Below, in pieces: positions 10,901-25,237 of a stretch of DNA of 64,000 bases. Both the position numbers and the translations under genes were made by a program. The stretch comes from Silene conica (Eukaryota > Streptophyta > Magnoliopsida > Caryophyllales > Caryophyllaceae), in the NCBI GenBank assembly GCA_029255685.2, contig CM055318.2:7631001-7695000 (forward strand), read 5' to 3'. The notes below the pieces were generated by a model that saw only the letters and a program-made list of their open reading frames with translations, was not told the origin of the DNA and did not search any database. The first letter of the stretch is position 1, and each line of letters opens with the position of its first letter.

Positions 10901-13900
10901 CCAGAGACAAATTCCAAATATACTGACAGTGTGTCTCCACCCTAAGAAAGATATGCAATGTTAGATCAGCTGATTGATTCTGGCTACAACAACACATACT
11001 CCGTATAAGTCAATACATGCTTCTATTTCTCAATTGCAGAAGTGACATCTAATATGAAACAGGTTAGCAGACCTTCTCAGCAACAGGAAAATCAATTAGT
11101 CGCTATTAAGACGATCTCACGTTAATACACTGTGAAACCAAAACATTCAATTAAAAACCCCGCCCATATACCCATTAACCGACAAATGTTATTTTAACAC
11201 CTCACTTTGACTCTCATTTGAGCTGTTCTCACTATACTGGAGCCATGACATTCATGAACCCATCTCATATGGGAATTTGATACTTGTGAAGGAAAATAAG
11301 TACCATAAAAACTATTAAAATTGGGACATACCAGCTCACTACCATAGTATCTAACGATATTTGGATGTGACAGCTGACTAAGCAAGTTTATTTCCTGTAA
11401 GTGAAAAAATAATCTACATTAAATAAACTTGTCAAGTTCTTCAGTGCATATACAAATACTTAGAAATGAGTAAAAAGTTCAAAGAAAAATCAATAGCAAT
11501 AGAGAGAAGAAATAAATCATTAGTCAGCATGAGGCAGAAAAGAGTGAAATGAGAGACCTGGTTGAGTTGCTTAAGTGATTCTCTAGAGTTCTGATCATCG
11601 GAAACAATCCTCACTTCCTTTATTGCACACATATGTCCACCCTCACTGCAGAAATTGATAGGAATCATAAGGTAAAGACGAAGGACAAAAAGGGTACAAA
11701 AAATTCTACAATGTAACCCCACACCACAACCGAGTAATCAAGATTTGACGTTTACAACAACCATATTTGCTGCCTCGCTTATGACAAAACAACTGACATC
11801 AAATCGTAACAAGCAATCCTGAGATCAAGTCCTAAACAGACATTTAATGCTCCCTCCAATCCAAAACTTTCTAGTAATCTACCAATTCACTTTTGGGTGG
11901 TCTTCGACATGATACTATGACAATATATTTCTCATTTCTACATGACTGTTACAAAAATATAATTTTATGAAAGATTTTTCATATTTTTTATCGTAAATAC
12001 CTCAAAGTTTGAAAGTTTGACCTCCAGAAAATAAATGGATAGAATGGAATGAAATGGATTGGATTGGATTTGGATTTGGATTTGGATTTGAGGGAGTACC
12101 ATGGTTCATTCAAAGTGATTACATCTAAAGAATCTCAAAGCAACAATCCAGGATGTCAAGTATATGAAGGATTTCGTTACCTATTAAAACCAAGATACAC
12201 ATGCCCAAAGGTTCCCCTTCCAAGAAGCCTCCCTTTCTTCCATTTGGATAGAGAATTCTGTGCATTTTCAATTATGAGACCAGCTCTTCCATTGGGCAAG
12301 GAAGGAGAGGGCAAGGAAGGAGAGGGCAAGGAAGGAGGGCTACTAGGAGAACCAGGAGGTAAGGGCAAAGGATGACCTTGGCTCCTCCCTTCTTCTTGTC
12401 TTCGGGTCAGAGATTCTGTATTCATATGCATATGAAGTGGCGACGTACCACCTGGAGTTCCTCGTGATCCAGGGCCGGGACTCCTTGCCCTTGAGCTGAG
12501 TTATGGATCACACATAAGATCACAACATAAACAAGCTTCCCACTTCAGGAAGTTATGAAACATTAAGGTTCAGATAACAGTACTCGTAAAGTATATATAC
12601 AGAGTTACAAACAATAACAAAGTATCATATAACCAGCTCAAATAATAGGCTACATCTGATCTAACATTGATGATTTGAGTGCCAGAGAGAAATTTAAAAG
12701 ATCAAAAACTAAAAAAGGTTAGAGATCTACTTCCATTATTTGGTGACTAGATTATCAGTAATTAAGGAGACAGTGTTCCAGCATTTTTCTCGGATCACTT
12801 ATATAGTCTTCATCTAGAGAAAATAGCGAGTCCGGGCTGACCAATTGTCAGGATGACTACATCTAGACATTCCCTGAGCTGGGCTAGGAAGCTAGCATCA
12901 ACAACATAACAATTGACGCGTCATACAGGCTGTCTCAGATACTACCCTAATTCCATTGTCAGCAAAGAGCCGTCGACACATTATTATGAAATACCTACAG
13001 CCAGTAAAGTTACTTTCTTCTGATCATAATTGGCCATTAGCAATTACTAGTCTTAATAACTAATCCTCCATAGTTGGCTAATTCAACATGAATACATAAA
13101 TACCATTCTATTTGTGACACACCCTTAGCAAGAAACACGATACCATATGCTCAAGCCAATTCCTAATCCACAGTTTGTTTGGTTGCCTTTTAAAATCATG
13201 GGAATTGAAAAATCATGGGAAGTGAGTAACTGGAGTCTTGTTTGGTTGCCTAATTCATGTTAAGTAGAACTTCCTATGGAATTCCAATTCCTACCTATTG
13301 TAGGAACTCACTTACCTAGCCCCCTCTAGGTAAGTGGGAGTTCCCACATGAATTGAACTTCCCATATTCAACCAACAACATTTACATAATTCACGTGATT
13401 TTCAAGTTCATATGAATTAATTTCCCGGAAATTTCATCTTTCCATGGTGAACCAAATGGCTCCTAACTTTATGATACGAGTAGTATACAACACGGTTGCA
13501 TTGAATGACAACAGAATCTCGCATCTCGCATCACTCCACATCTGTAGAACCGGTGTACATATGTGTTCCATATTTCCAGGTACCACCTCAAAAGCAGTAA
13601 AAGCAGCCTGCTTTACACTCACTGATGAAGTTGATAACAGAAGCAACAGCACAATCAAGCACACCACCCATAAATAAACTATATTAACCCACCAAAAGTA
13701 CAGCTCATACATCAAAGATCACACTCTAAACTACCCAATTTTTCAGCAACTTAATTATCTCAAAACAATCACACTTTACCTACCAAATCTCAATCATTTA
13801 ATTCTACAAATACCAACCACAAATCTCTACAAAAACCCTTAAAACAAAAAAAAAATGGATCTTTTGAAAATGGACAAACCTGGAATACCCACATGGAGGA

Positions 13901-14325
13901 TGATCCAAAAGAGGAACCGGGTCATCCGAATTCGAATCCGAAGACCCAACACTAGAAATTGAAGCTGACCCAGATACCACAACCCCTGACCCAGACCCAT
14001 GACCATGCCCAAGCCCATGATCACCACACGGTTTAGGAAGCGGATGCCCCTCCGTCACGGCCACCGCCTTTTTCTCCACATTTGAGTCCAACCCCACAAA
14101 CCCACCGCTACCGCCGCCGCATCCGGAACCAGAACTACCCAAATCCCTACCATTTCTCCTCAAATTAGGGGATGGAATACCCTCTTCAGAAGTACGTATC
14201 GTAGACCTGTTTTTCTTGGAATTAGTGCTACCATTTTCGGTATATAAGGTGTTAACATGAGTTTCTTCCTTGATTTTGGGGGTTTTTCTGGTAAACCAAC
14301 CATTCATGTTCATGTTTTTAAGCAT
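7901..14325 (-). CDS. MAPKKK3: MAPKKK3-like MAP kinase kinase kinase (MEKK subfamily)
   Basis: Eleven coding exons join in phase to 638 residues: 14325-13880, 12495-12181, 11645-11558, 11394-11332, 10941-10781, 10617-10542, 9985-9926, 9806-9699, 9603-9364, 8362-8271, 8168-7901. The kinase domain spans about 235-495: glycine loop GRGTFGHV (241-248), VAIK lysine K263, HRDIKGAN with D359, DFG 377-379 and GSPYWMAPE ending at 403. Upstream is a Gly/Ser- and Pro-rich regulatory region with two GHPLP motifs. The tail SITSLPVSPCSSPLRQLG and SCFLSPPHPSYAWPGQ match my memory of Arabidopsis MAPKKK3 (about 609 residues) closely, which separates it from YODA and MAPKKK5. In Arabidopsis the family relays pattern-receptor signals to MKK4/5 and MPK3/6. 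All introns are GT-AG. The start is the first ATG of the frame; ATGs a few codons later are also possible. A CT-rich leader lies at about 14395-14470 on the coding strand. Confidence 0.93.
11850..12096. mobile_element. Stowaway-like MITE in MAPKKK3 intron 2
   Basis: The left end CTCCCTCCAATCCAAA at 11850 and the right end TTTGGATTTGAGGGAG at 12096 are inverted relatives, with TA following at 12097-12098. It is about 247 bp long and lies wholly inside the intron between exons 2 and 3. The right arm includes a short GGATTT tandem run. Confidence 0.55.
13166..13460. mobile_element. Possible hAT-type MITE in MAPKKK3 intron 1
   Basis: The region opens with TTTGTTTGGTTGCC and closes with GGTGAACCAAATGGCTCC, loosely inverted ends of the kind seen on hAT-derived MITEs. 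Internal pieces such as TTGTTTGGTTGCC and ATCATGGGAA are repeated. The ends are imperfect and I found no 8-bp target duplication. Confidence 0.3.
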
Positions 14326-15448
14326 AGTAATATTGATATTATATGATGATGATTGAAAATTGAATTTTACAGATTGAAGAAGGTGAGGTGATGATTTGGG
14401 GAAATGATAAAGGGAAGAAGGAGAAGGAGAGGGAGGAGACAGAGATGAAGAAGGAAGGGGGGACAGACACCCACAAAGGCGAGTAGAAAGCGAAGGAGTG
14501 GGTGGATTTTTAGGAATTTTATGAGACCCTCTTACGTTCTCAATGTAGTAATCACTTCCCTTCTATTTTGTCATCGTATTTGATGGCTTTTTATGTAGAC
14601 CCGATACAATCGACTCGATTCGAAACTCAAACTTGGGAATCGAATTCGGCCTGAACCCAAATTATCCTTACAATATAACTCGATTTGAATGTTTATAGTT
14701 GCAAATAACTTGATACTAGTTGACAAGAAAATGACCCGACCTGACCCGAAATCCACAGACCTAAAATGACCCGACCCAATTGACTAGTTTGCCAGGTCTA
14801 GTTTTAGGTCATAAACCTGTTAAACAGGTCAACCGGGTCGTGTTTGAGTCAAGTCAGTTCGAGTTGGTTTAATTTTGGGTTTGTAGAATTTCGGTACAAC
14901 CGAGTTCGGTCATTTTCGGAGCAACTTATCAATTATTTATGAATAAATAAATAATAATGAGTGCGTGACATGACAATAAGTATTCAGGTCGGGGTCATTC
15001 GTGTTTAGGTCTGGAGTTTGGGTGCCTGATTTGATACGAGATAGGTTATTCAGGCCGCGTCAATTTTGTCGATCTTAGTTTAAGACGGTTATTTTCGTCT
15101 TAGAATTAATATGGTAAACTACTAATCCATACTGAGAGGTGCGATAAGTTTTTGCTTTTTTGGATGACGGAAAATACACGACTGCTACCTTTGGTGCACA
15201 TTGAGATCCAGAGTATACGTTATAGCCAACAACCGCTGCTCCCGTGGGTGATAGACTCGACATTTATACAACATAATCTCAGAGTCTCATACCATAAATA
15301 GCCCGCATAAGATTGCCCTTGTAAAGGTTTGAGCCTGAGATCCTAATGATTTTCACGCGTGTTTTAGCTACTAGATACCAAGATAATTAGTTTCTATTTC
15401 ATTTATTTATTTGTTTCGTTTTGTTTTAAGTACGGCCGACAATTTCAC
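14326..15448. other. Upstream region of the MAPKKK3-like gene
   Basis: 14326-14520 holds the probable 5' leader and core promoter of the minus-strand gene, including a purine-rich plus-strand tract (CT-rich on the coding strand). 14590-15060 is rich in GACCCGA and GGGTC words, a low-complexity composition also seen inside the Helitron at 52107-53103. 15061-15448 shows nothing recognisable. Confidence 0.5.
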
Positions 15449-17497
15449 TCTATATTATGCTCAATTATGGACATAAATGACATTTGTACCCTCGTCATTA
15501 CACCCTTACCTTCTATTTTTTATAATCCTCTCAAATTACAATCTAATTCCGCCAAACCACCAGGCTCCTTCCTCAAGCCACCTTAGACCACCCTTCTCAC
15601 CAGACCAATCGCACAGAAACCTTCATTAAAACCCTTAATTAGCGGTGGATAACAAAACATTCTCTATTTCAAGGGTAGAACTTGGTTAACTAGCTCACAT
15701 CATGTCGACTTGGCCAAAAAAAACTATTTTGTCTCGAATGCAAGCTTGATAATATCTTCTAATTTGCTATCTCAACTAGAATGTTTCCAATCAAGTTGTG
15801 GCTTATACTTTTCGGAACATCTATAAAATTTTATTAAAATGGTACCCAAAATAATGTGACATGACAAGTTTTAATGTGACGTACATATTTAAATGTGACG
15901 TGACATATTTTTAATGTGACATGACAAGTTTTAATGCGATGTGGCATATTTAAATGTGACATGACATATTTTTAACGTGACATGGGTAATTAATGTGAAA
16001 TAGAATATCAATTTATTTGTTACATGACATTAATTTAATTCATTTATCTATAAATTAGTTTTAATTCACTTATTTTATTTATAATGTTAAAGTATATTAT
16101 CATTTTTCGTAAAATAATTTTTTATATTTAATATATTGTTTTCCAAAATTTGTGTAACCTTATAAAATGTTCAAATTTATAATTAATATTGTTTAGTTGA
16201 AGTTTGTTGTAATAAAAATTTCATAATTTATAATTAAATTTAATTGAAATTTTTTGTAATAAAACATGTTAATAATTAACTAAAGTTTTTCATATTTCTT
16301 AACCCCGACCATTTTTATTAATATTTGTTCCTATTTAATTTATTTTCTTAATTAAATATGGTAATAACTTAATTAAAAAAATTCATAATACTTAACACCC
16401 GCCAAATTAATTAAAAATTTCTTCGTATTTAATTAATTTTTGTAATATAATATGTTAATAAATTAATTAAAACTCTTTATATTACTTACCACCCATAATT
16501 TTCATTAACATTTTCTTGCTATTTAATTCACCTCTTGAGTTTCTCGGCAATCAATTATCTAATTTAATAATAACACAAAATAAATTAAAATTAAAAATAA
16601 CTATGTGAATTTATGGTTATGTAATGACTATAAAAACTAGAATACCTATAATAGTTTTTATTCACTTTATTTATTTAATATCTATTGCCCATGAGTTTTT
16701 ATATGTATGTAGACAATGTAGTGGATTATATTCTATGGTTTGATTTAGTTATTTGATGATAGTGAGTATATTGAGAATTATTGTTGAGTGTTGTCGTTGC
16801 TACGGTGATGATGTGCAATAAAATATATTTTAGTTTGTTATGTTGTTGGTTTTTATAATCGTCTGTTGTATAGTTGAATTCATATTTTTCCTTTAGTGTA
16901 ATTTAAATGATTTACATGTGACAACGTACGTTTTGATTCGTTTGTAAAGTTTTTGTCATGTTAATTAATGTTTTACTTTTTGGTCAAATCTTCTTTTATA
17001 TAAGTTTTAAAGTATCATGATGAAATGCATGTGAATGTAGATAAAGCAAAACATCACGATTGGGTAATTTGAAGAGGGAAGAAATACAAAAGTCACGAAA
17101 CCGAGGTAAAATTAAAATTTAAAAAAATAAGGTAAAAAAACTATAAGTTATAAATGTATTAAAAGATATACTCGAATAAAATGGCGCATATTTTAAGTTA
17201 ATGAGTTAGAAAGTTTATGGTGCAAATTTTAGATAATTATTTTGTTCATATATACTTTTTTTGTAATTAAGAAAAAAAATATTTGTCTTCGTAATTCAAA
17301 CTATTTTGTTTTTTTAAAATACGTAATGGACTTGTACTATAGATTGTAATTGTCTTGTATTATAGATTATAATTTGTGTAAAAATTCGTTATACATTTAT
17401 CTTTAAACATTGACGTTCAATTTTATGAATAAAAATATGCGTCAAAAAGCTAAGAAAAATATAATTATCCCGTGCATTGCACGGGTCACAAAACTAG
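15449..17497 (+). mobile_element. Helitron, non-autonomous, about 2 kb
   Basis: The 3' end is clear: hairpin CCCGTGC-ATT-GCACGGG at 17469-17485, then TCACAAAA and CTAG at 17494-17497, followed by T. The 5' end is placed at TCTATATTATGCTC (15449), a typical Helitron start, but the preceding base is C rather than A, so this boundary is tentative. There is no helicase coding. A degenerate tandem repeat lies at 15852-15985. Confidence 0.55.
15852..15985. repeat. Degenerate tandem repeat of AATGTGACATGACA type
   Basis: About six copies of a 20-25 bp unit follow one another, built on TAATGTGACATGACAAGTTT and AAATGTGACGTGACATATTT. They lie within the Helitron of 15449-17497 and have no coding meaning. 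Confidence 0.65.
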
Positions 17498-19358
17498 TTT
17501 CCTATCAAATGGTTATGCTCAAACCAAGTTGTTCAAAAAGTTGCAGTTGATAAGGGTAAAATCGTATTACCAATATCAAAGTAAAATCTAACTACTAACT
17601 AATAGCTAGCGGTAAGACAGATATCGAATCCACATGGAGACGGTAATTAACTAGTTTGTTTATTGAAGGTGATTTATATTTGTCTACAACTACCAGCAAT
17701 ATGGAAAAGGAGAAATTCGAATATATTGAAAAGGTCTAGGCCTCTAGGGAATGGGTTCATTAAGTCGATTATTCAGGGATGCAATTTAACCAAGAGAAAG
17801 GTAAACCAAACTATCTAAGGTCATAGATCGGTCGATTCTATTATGTCATTTAAGTCAAGATTAACACGTGGTTGCTATAATTAATCTATTTTTATCCTAT
17901 TATCGTAGCCTATATTAATCATACCCCAATCGATGATAATCTTAACATGCTCCACTAATTAACAATTCAGGCCTTAAATCAATTAATTAGAATAAGACGA
18001 TCAATCAAACGATAGTTCATACGACTCAACAAATCGACAATCAATTGCTCCCTTTCTAACAACCTAGATCCCATTTCTCCCTATATGAAGGTTCTAGCTA
18101 CTTATGCTTACAATAACAATAATTATTGTGCGAGGGAAAACATAATCAAAAGATTTAAAAGATGAATTGAAAATGAATTATATAAATTAAAGAATAAAGA
18201 TTGACAATAACGCTAAATCAGGAAATCCGAAAAGTAATGAACAATAATAGGCTAGATCTAACTTGTGTGTGTAAAATGTATGAAGAACTTGATATCGCAG
18301 CCTCCTAAAACCTAGGGTACGCTATTTGTTATTTATAAAAAAATAAAAAGACGAAAATAGGAAAAACACGGAAGACGAAGCCCAACGCGGAAGTTCCTCA
18401 ACCGAGGACATCACCCCCTCGATCGAGGGACCTGAGGATCAACTGAATTTTGAGTTTCTTTTCCTTATTCCTCTTCAATCATCCTCAATTCTTTTGGAAT
18501 CTTCTTGTACTCCGTCTTGTCGACTTCGCAGTGTCTTCGTTCATTCACTTGTTTCACATATGCACTCATCATGCATTATAATTTAACATCGAAAGGCTTA
18601 GAAAGCTTCGACACCAGCTTAAACGGTAGAAAAACGTTACTATATAATAAGCATAAAATCTTCTCAAAAGTAGTTAAGGGGAGGCATAAAAGTGTAAATA
18701 ATTATGACTCATCATCAGCCGTTGTCCAATTTTTGAAACAATTTCACCAAGAAAATTTTTCATCGTCAACTATTTTTCAAACCCTAATTTCATATTACTC
18801 GATCGACATGAGAAATGGTGTCCATAATTGGATAATTAGACAGATTTGATTAATTTTGCGTTAAAAAAATTGGAGTGTTTTTTAGGGGAAGGGCAAAGCA
18901 TGGAAAAATATCGTCAAAAGGTTTTTGAAAGAGTAATGTTTGTCCTTCACTCGCATAGTGTATATTCATCCATTCTAAATCAAATGAGTGAGATATAAAT
19001 GACAAACTTTTTTTGTGTAAACTATTTTACTCTTTTCTTAATTGTTTTTTATACACCTTATACAATCATACTTCGTGAATTAACAACGACTTAAAAGAAT
19101 AAAAAATAAATTAGCAATAAATTATCATATTAATTAACGATGCACTAAAAAACGTAGAATTAAAGAAATTTTATACTTTATCGTGAACGACAATTAACAA
19201 CAACGACAATAGTTGATAAAAATATTTTAATTTTAATTTAGGAACAGCGATTTGAAACTCTCCTCTTTGTTAAAGTGAGCAACTTTGAGCAGTAAACGTC
19301 ACTGTAGTCGCTTAGATATGTATATCCACATACTCAATACAAGTTTTTGGAAAAGTAA
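17498..19358. other. LTR-like sequence and unrecognised DNA
   Basis: About 17548-18590 resembles a solo or partial LTR of a plant LTR retrotransposon: it opens TGATAAGGGTAAAATCG and contains phrases such as AGCGGTAAGACAGATATCGA and ATCCACATGGAGACGG that are common in plant LTR or leader regions. I found neither a second LTR nor coding, and the family is unknown. 18590-19358 is AT-rich with nothing I recognise. Confidence 0.35.
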
Positions 19359-20207
19359 TGTAACATCCCAATATTTTGAGACTTGGAAGTTTAAAGATTT
19401 TAAGTTCAAGTTCGAGAAATAATTTATATTTCGTAATTTGTGGAATTTCATTTAAATAACTGATTAATTTATGTGAGAATATTTTAAAGGATTTAAATAG
19501 GATTTCATTTAATTGCGTAATTTACGTCTTAGCAATTTAATTTCATAGTCCGCAAATATTTATATCGTCTTAAAATTATAGTTACCTTAAGTCGGTGTTT
19601 TTAGCTTAAACCGTCTTAAAACTTATCTTATGAGCCTAACTTGTTGATGGACCCATTTTCTCTTTTTTTCCTCACAAAACCCTAACCCCTTCATCCTCTA
19701 CCTCACTCCTTCATTTCAATTTTCAGATTTGCAAACAACAACAAACACCATTCTTATAAATTTCTCTTTCAATCTTAAAATGCTCATAGAATCTTCGTTT
19801 CTTATCCGATTGAAACAATTTTCGCGGCCACGGATTCCTCTTCTCGCCCTCCTTCTTTCTAGGTAAGTTTTATCTCATAATCTTTGCGTCAAAATTTTGG
19901 CCTGCTCTTGTAGCTTCGTGTAGGAAAATAAGGACATACCTTTATGCGGAAACGATCGGATCGTTGTGTTCGCTAACTGCCCACTACCGTATAATGTACC
20001 TCCCAAGTCACATAGATGATAGACTTAGCCTCTAGAGATTGTATCTTCGTGTGTATGGTATGTTGTATGTATCCGTTAATACAATTTCCTCTATTTGTAT
20101 ATACATATAAATCCCCATATGGGAGTTACAAGAAACAAATAAATCACATTAATTTAGCTAATTTAATGTGATTTATTAGCATGTTAATTAGAGCAATTAA
20201 GTGGAGT

Positions 20208-20411
20208 TGTAACAACCCGACCCACCACGGTCGTAACACACCCCCAATAAGATGGGAGGTAAGCCTTTGGGCCCATTATTTGTCCTCACTTAAGCCCAAA
20301 AGCACAAGGCCTTGTTACTAAGTGGTGGGTGGAAGTTATTATAAACATATCACAATCCCCACATTCTACCGATGTGGGACAAATCTCCTCACATACTCAT
20401 GGGGTGTTACA
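20208..20411. mobile_element. Solo LTR of a TRIM-type element
   Basis: This 204-bp unit opens TGTAACAACCCGACCC and closes GGGGTGTTACA, with perfect 5-bp target duplications GGAGT at 20203-20207 and 20412-20416. It contains CCGATGTGGGACAAATCTCC, a phrase typical of plant TRIM and Cassandra-like LTRs, but no 5S rRNA-like segment is visible. It sits inside the left LTR of the element at 19919-28014; the right LTR lacks it, which proves it arrived later. Confidence 0.8.
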
Positions 20412-23400
20412 GGAGTTGAATGTGACCGTTACACGGCCGTTATGAAATTCAATACTCCCACTCGGTCACACAACCGAGTCGATGCTCCCACTTGGTCATT
20501 AAGCCAAGGGTTACGACACTTGATCACAAAGTCAAGATAATTATTTTACTCGATCATAAAGATAGAGAAACACACTTGGTCACACAACCAAGTAATTTAC
20601 AACACCACACAAAATACGTGAACAACCTCTAATGCTTCATACGGGAAATGGAGTGTGCGACCAAAAAGTAACAAAGTAATGTTATATTAAGCTACCATCA
20701 AACTAACATAACACTTTCAGATTATCAATACCCCAAATCATTCAAAACATCACCGTTAGCATACATAGCCCCTATATGCTATCATAATCATTTAGTTATA
20801 CACACAATATAACCCCTGGCCAGGAAATTATGGTGAAGTTGAATTGATCATTCCTCCGACACTAATAATAATCCATCTCAACTTAACTGCTTTCCTAACA
20901 TGATCCGTTGAACCTTAATCTTTTAAGCCCTTAGAATTCATATTAAAGTAGCAACATGAAGAATTAACTTCATATCTTAGCTCCAAGTCAAAGGGCACCG
21001 AACAAAATTGGATAACACAATCCATAGGATCACACGGTGACAAAGTAGGGAATCATTGTCACTCCTAACGGTCGACTTACTAACACACATAGTATGATAT
21101 ATGTGTCACAACATAGCTCCCACTACGGTGGGCATATCACGCTTCCATGTCGTGCGAATCATAAGTCAAGATACTACTCAAGTATCTAACTCAAGCCACT
21201 AGATTGATAACACATATCCAATCTGACACTTGTGATTCGGTTCAAAGCTTAAGTATGAAAAATAGGGTGTCTTGTCATACTTCGACTACAAAAGTCTCAT
21301 CATAAACTTACTAAGGCGACTATATAACGAGTCAATATCTTTTCCATACAACTCATGTACAAAGATAATCTCGAACACTCACGATGTTAATCTGACTCAG
21401 TCTCATCTTGCCCACTACACAAGTGTCAAGGCGATTACCTGTGTGACTAGGCAATCTAAAAGCTTGGTGATATCTTATGTGCCTCATCATGCAACAAATG
21501 CATATGAACATTTTCAAAAGATACAAATCTTTATCCAAAAAATGTTCATCATCACACATCCACAACTCAACAAGATTAAAACTTAAGTTCACTTTTTCGC
21601 ACAAATTAGCTCAATACATGAACTAATTAAGAACACATCTTATTAAATAATGCGTCAACCATCTTGTTAGTTAATCTTACTTGAAGACAACTCTTAGTCC
21701 TACACAAGAACTAATTTACTCTTGTCACAAAAGCAAAAGTAAAAAAAACTTGATTACGTATCATTGTGCGTGTAGAGGATTGATTAGGTATACTTATCAA
21801 TCACAAATTGACGTTCAACTATGTACTAAACAAGGTACACATCAAAAAACCAACTACACTAGAACAAGAAACAATACTTAATCGTTCCTTGCTTTTGAGC
21901 ATAGGTTTAGAAATAAAAATTTTATTTTTCTTCTAAATTAAATACCAATATGTCACCAATTAACAAAGAGAAACTTATTCTCCTATGTAATTTTGACATA
22001 ACACATTAATTTCACCATTCCAACAAAACATCAAACAAATGATTTATGGAATATGAAATATATTTACAAAGTTCATTCAACACATGAATAAGCTAATACT
22101 CAAATATATATCATGCATCTTAATCATTTGAGACAAACTCAGCTGATCAATTTATGCAAACTTTTTCTGAGGAACTTAATACGAAATAGTCTTTTTATTC
22201 ATTTGAAAACAATCCAAATAAATGACCAAAATTTAGAAGAAAAGCGGAACAAATCCGAACATTTGAGAACATATCTCATAATAATCTAAACCAAACTATC
22301 ATAAACACACGTTATCACAATGTCTATACTCTCATAATAACAATCTATTTTTTTACTTGGCGAAAATAAAAAAAACTCGCTTACTAAAAGCGATAACTCC
22401 CACTTACTAAAAAGTGGTTCGGAAAACGAATATTAGAGGAAACAACTCCCACTATCGTCCGTCATGAGCAAAACACCTTAAGGATCGACCTTATGTTAAT
22501 CCTTAATCATAACTTGACAAACAAGTTAAAATTTACTCATTAGCAGATTAACTCTCATCTTTTACTTTTGATCATGGAACTACTCTCACTATCCAAAATA
22601 TGGAGAGAAGTTAAACTATCCTTGGTGTCTAAACGGGTTCACAAAAATTCTCCCACTCACCAAGAGATAGTTATTTATATTGTAACGAATACAATAATAC
22701 ATAGATCTACTAGTCTCCACCAACACTTAGAAACACATCTAAGTGAATAAATATTGTGGGTCATTTAAATACAAAGTTTGACAAATGTTAAGATGGATGA
22801 TCAATCTACGACCCGAAACTTATGTAGAGCGAACAAAATTTCCTTAAAACATATTTAAGTAATTCTTCGTAATCTATAAGAAGGAAAATTGATCATCATT
22901 ATAATTCACTTAATCATATATCAAGTGATGTACAATTTTTCCCATCTAAAACAACAATGTCATAGTGTTTAAAAAATTGTATGATCGACTCATATTTTTT
23001 CCTCATTTACGCTTTGAACATATCAAACAGTTATTCACAACCAACACATATACTAAGAGTTCTGACTCTAAGTTTGAAGTTGGTTTCCACTTTTATCAAA
23101 AAATGTTGGAACATATCACATTTTATAAAATGACAAAATAATTAATACACACTCATATAGCGTGAATCAATCATCTCAAAAGAAGAAGGGAAAAAACATA
23201 AGAACTCATGATGCATCTTTAACATTTAAATACCCACAAATAAAATAAAAATAGATTGAAATATAAAAAAAAATAGAGACAATGACCATATATGATAATG
23301 TAATCAAAGAAATAAATAAAGTAATGCGGTAAACATATAACCAAACACATTGCCATAATGAACTAGAAACATGAGGTTAAATAAAAAAAACCGTGTCCAA

Positions 23401-25237
23401 TAAACTAATTATTGAAAAAATAATCACACGCTCTAAGTACGTAGAGAATTAACAAGTCAAAATAGCACAAAGCTATTTGAATTGTCCATCAACAAACAAT
23501 GGATTAAACAGCTACGAGTTATAATAATTCTCGCTCTGTTTCTAAATCCACACAGGACAAGAATTAACAGGTGATGCAAGAAACAAACATATAACTCGAA
23601 TTGATGGAGAATGATATTATTTGGCTCAAAACTAATATGAACCAAACAAATAATATCTCCATACTTTTCTCTCGTCGACACTAAGTCAGACATATTAAAC
23701 AATACCACATATTTGTCTTAAATAGTAAGAAGAACATAGACTATTAATAATCATATATACCATGAGACTTTTCTCCCGGATAAGTTTTTGAGACATTTAC
23801 TAAGGATTGAGTCTACTTACAACGAAAGTTTTTCCATTTTTCTATCCCAGAATCGGATGGCAAACAAATTACCATGGAAAAATAACTCATTTCGTAAGCC
23901 AACCACGTGTTTAAAAAAAAAAATCACCTAAGAAAAATGAAACACGGTGACAGTACTCAAAAACTCCGGGTCAAGACACACAATCTTGTATCCCACGTCA
24001 AAACGAAATTGAATTACACGTTATTCTTACGCTACATAAGCTGTAAGACCTGTCTCAAAATAGTTTAAAAGATCTACATACAAAATAACACAATTTTGCA
24101 CGAATCAAGCTTACTATATATATTTGAATGAGTAAATACTGGTAAAAGCATAGATTTTCATAATCCTACTCATTAGTAAGATATTCAACCTCGATTAGAT
24201 AATAGTGATCACAATTTCTCAAATCGTGATTATTAATAAGATACAAAATCTTATAACTCTAATTATCAAAGTTCAAACCGCATCACTATAGTGAACAAAT
24301 CACCAAAAAACACTTGTTGTCATACACAAGTATATGGATTAAGGCACAATTCCAATTAAATAATTAAAATTCCTTTGTTTGTATTGTTCGTTCGAAAATT
24401 TCGCTATGCTCATAATCATCACAAACGCAATAAACTAGGAATTTTAATAATTCAATTAACCTTCTCGAGATTAAATGAAACAAAACCCTTTAAAATACGC
24501 TAAACAAATTAGCTATTACCCTTAAAATAACGGCTAAACAAATTAGCACGAACAATAATATCACTTTGATATTATCAAAACACTATGCAAAACAAATTTG
24601 CACGTCTTTAAAATCAATTAAAAAAAACTTGATCATAACACATATGATAGTTTAATGAATTATTGATACACAACTTATACGTATTTAATTCTTTTCTCAT
24701 CTCCCATGTAAAAACTAATTTTACATGTACCATTATTATATATATCATTAAGATATATAAGTTTTTTTTTAATGTAAAACACATTTACAAGTACAAGTAT
24801 ACCACGAAGATATGAGTCATTTCGTAAAACAAATTTACGATTACTATTATATCACAAAGATATAACGCTTGTATATAAGTTAGAAAATCTCATGAACAAC
24901 AAATGTCAATAAGATATTTCTTTTTATGTACTACAAAATTACACAATTTTCACAAGATACAATAAACGAAACGAATTCGTAAATTTTAACACTTTCTTGT
25001 AAAATACGATATACCACATAATTATGAGTAGCATATACAAATCGAACACGGAGTCAAAAATTAGTATTTCTCATACTCACGAATTTTGCTAGCCAAAACT
25101 TCTAAAAGCAAAATGTCACTAAGACATTTAAAATGTACATACAAGAATAAATTTACATAACTTGTACAATATCACTCGGATATTTACCATTTACTCGTAA
25201 AGTAAACTTTATGAAACATATTCATAAAATACTAGAA

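Noticed and set aside
15075-15263. 62-codon minus-strand frame
   Set aside because: No recognisable family, no leader or splice context, and it sits in repetitive DNA.
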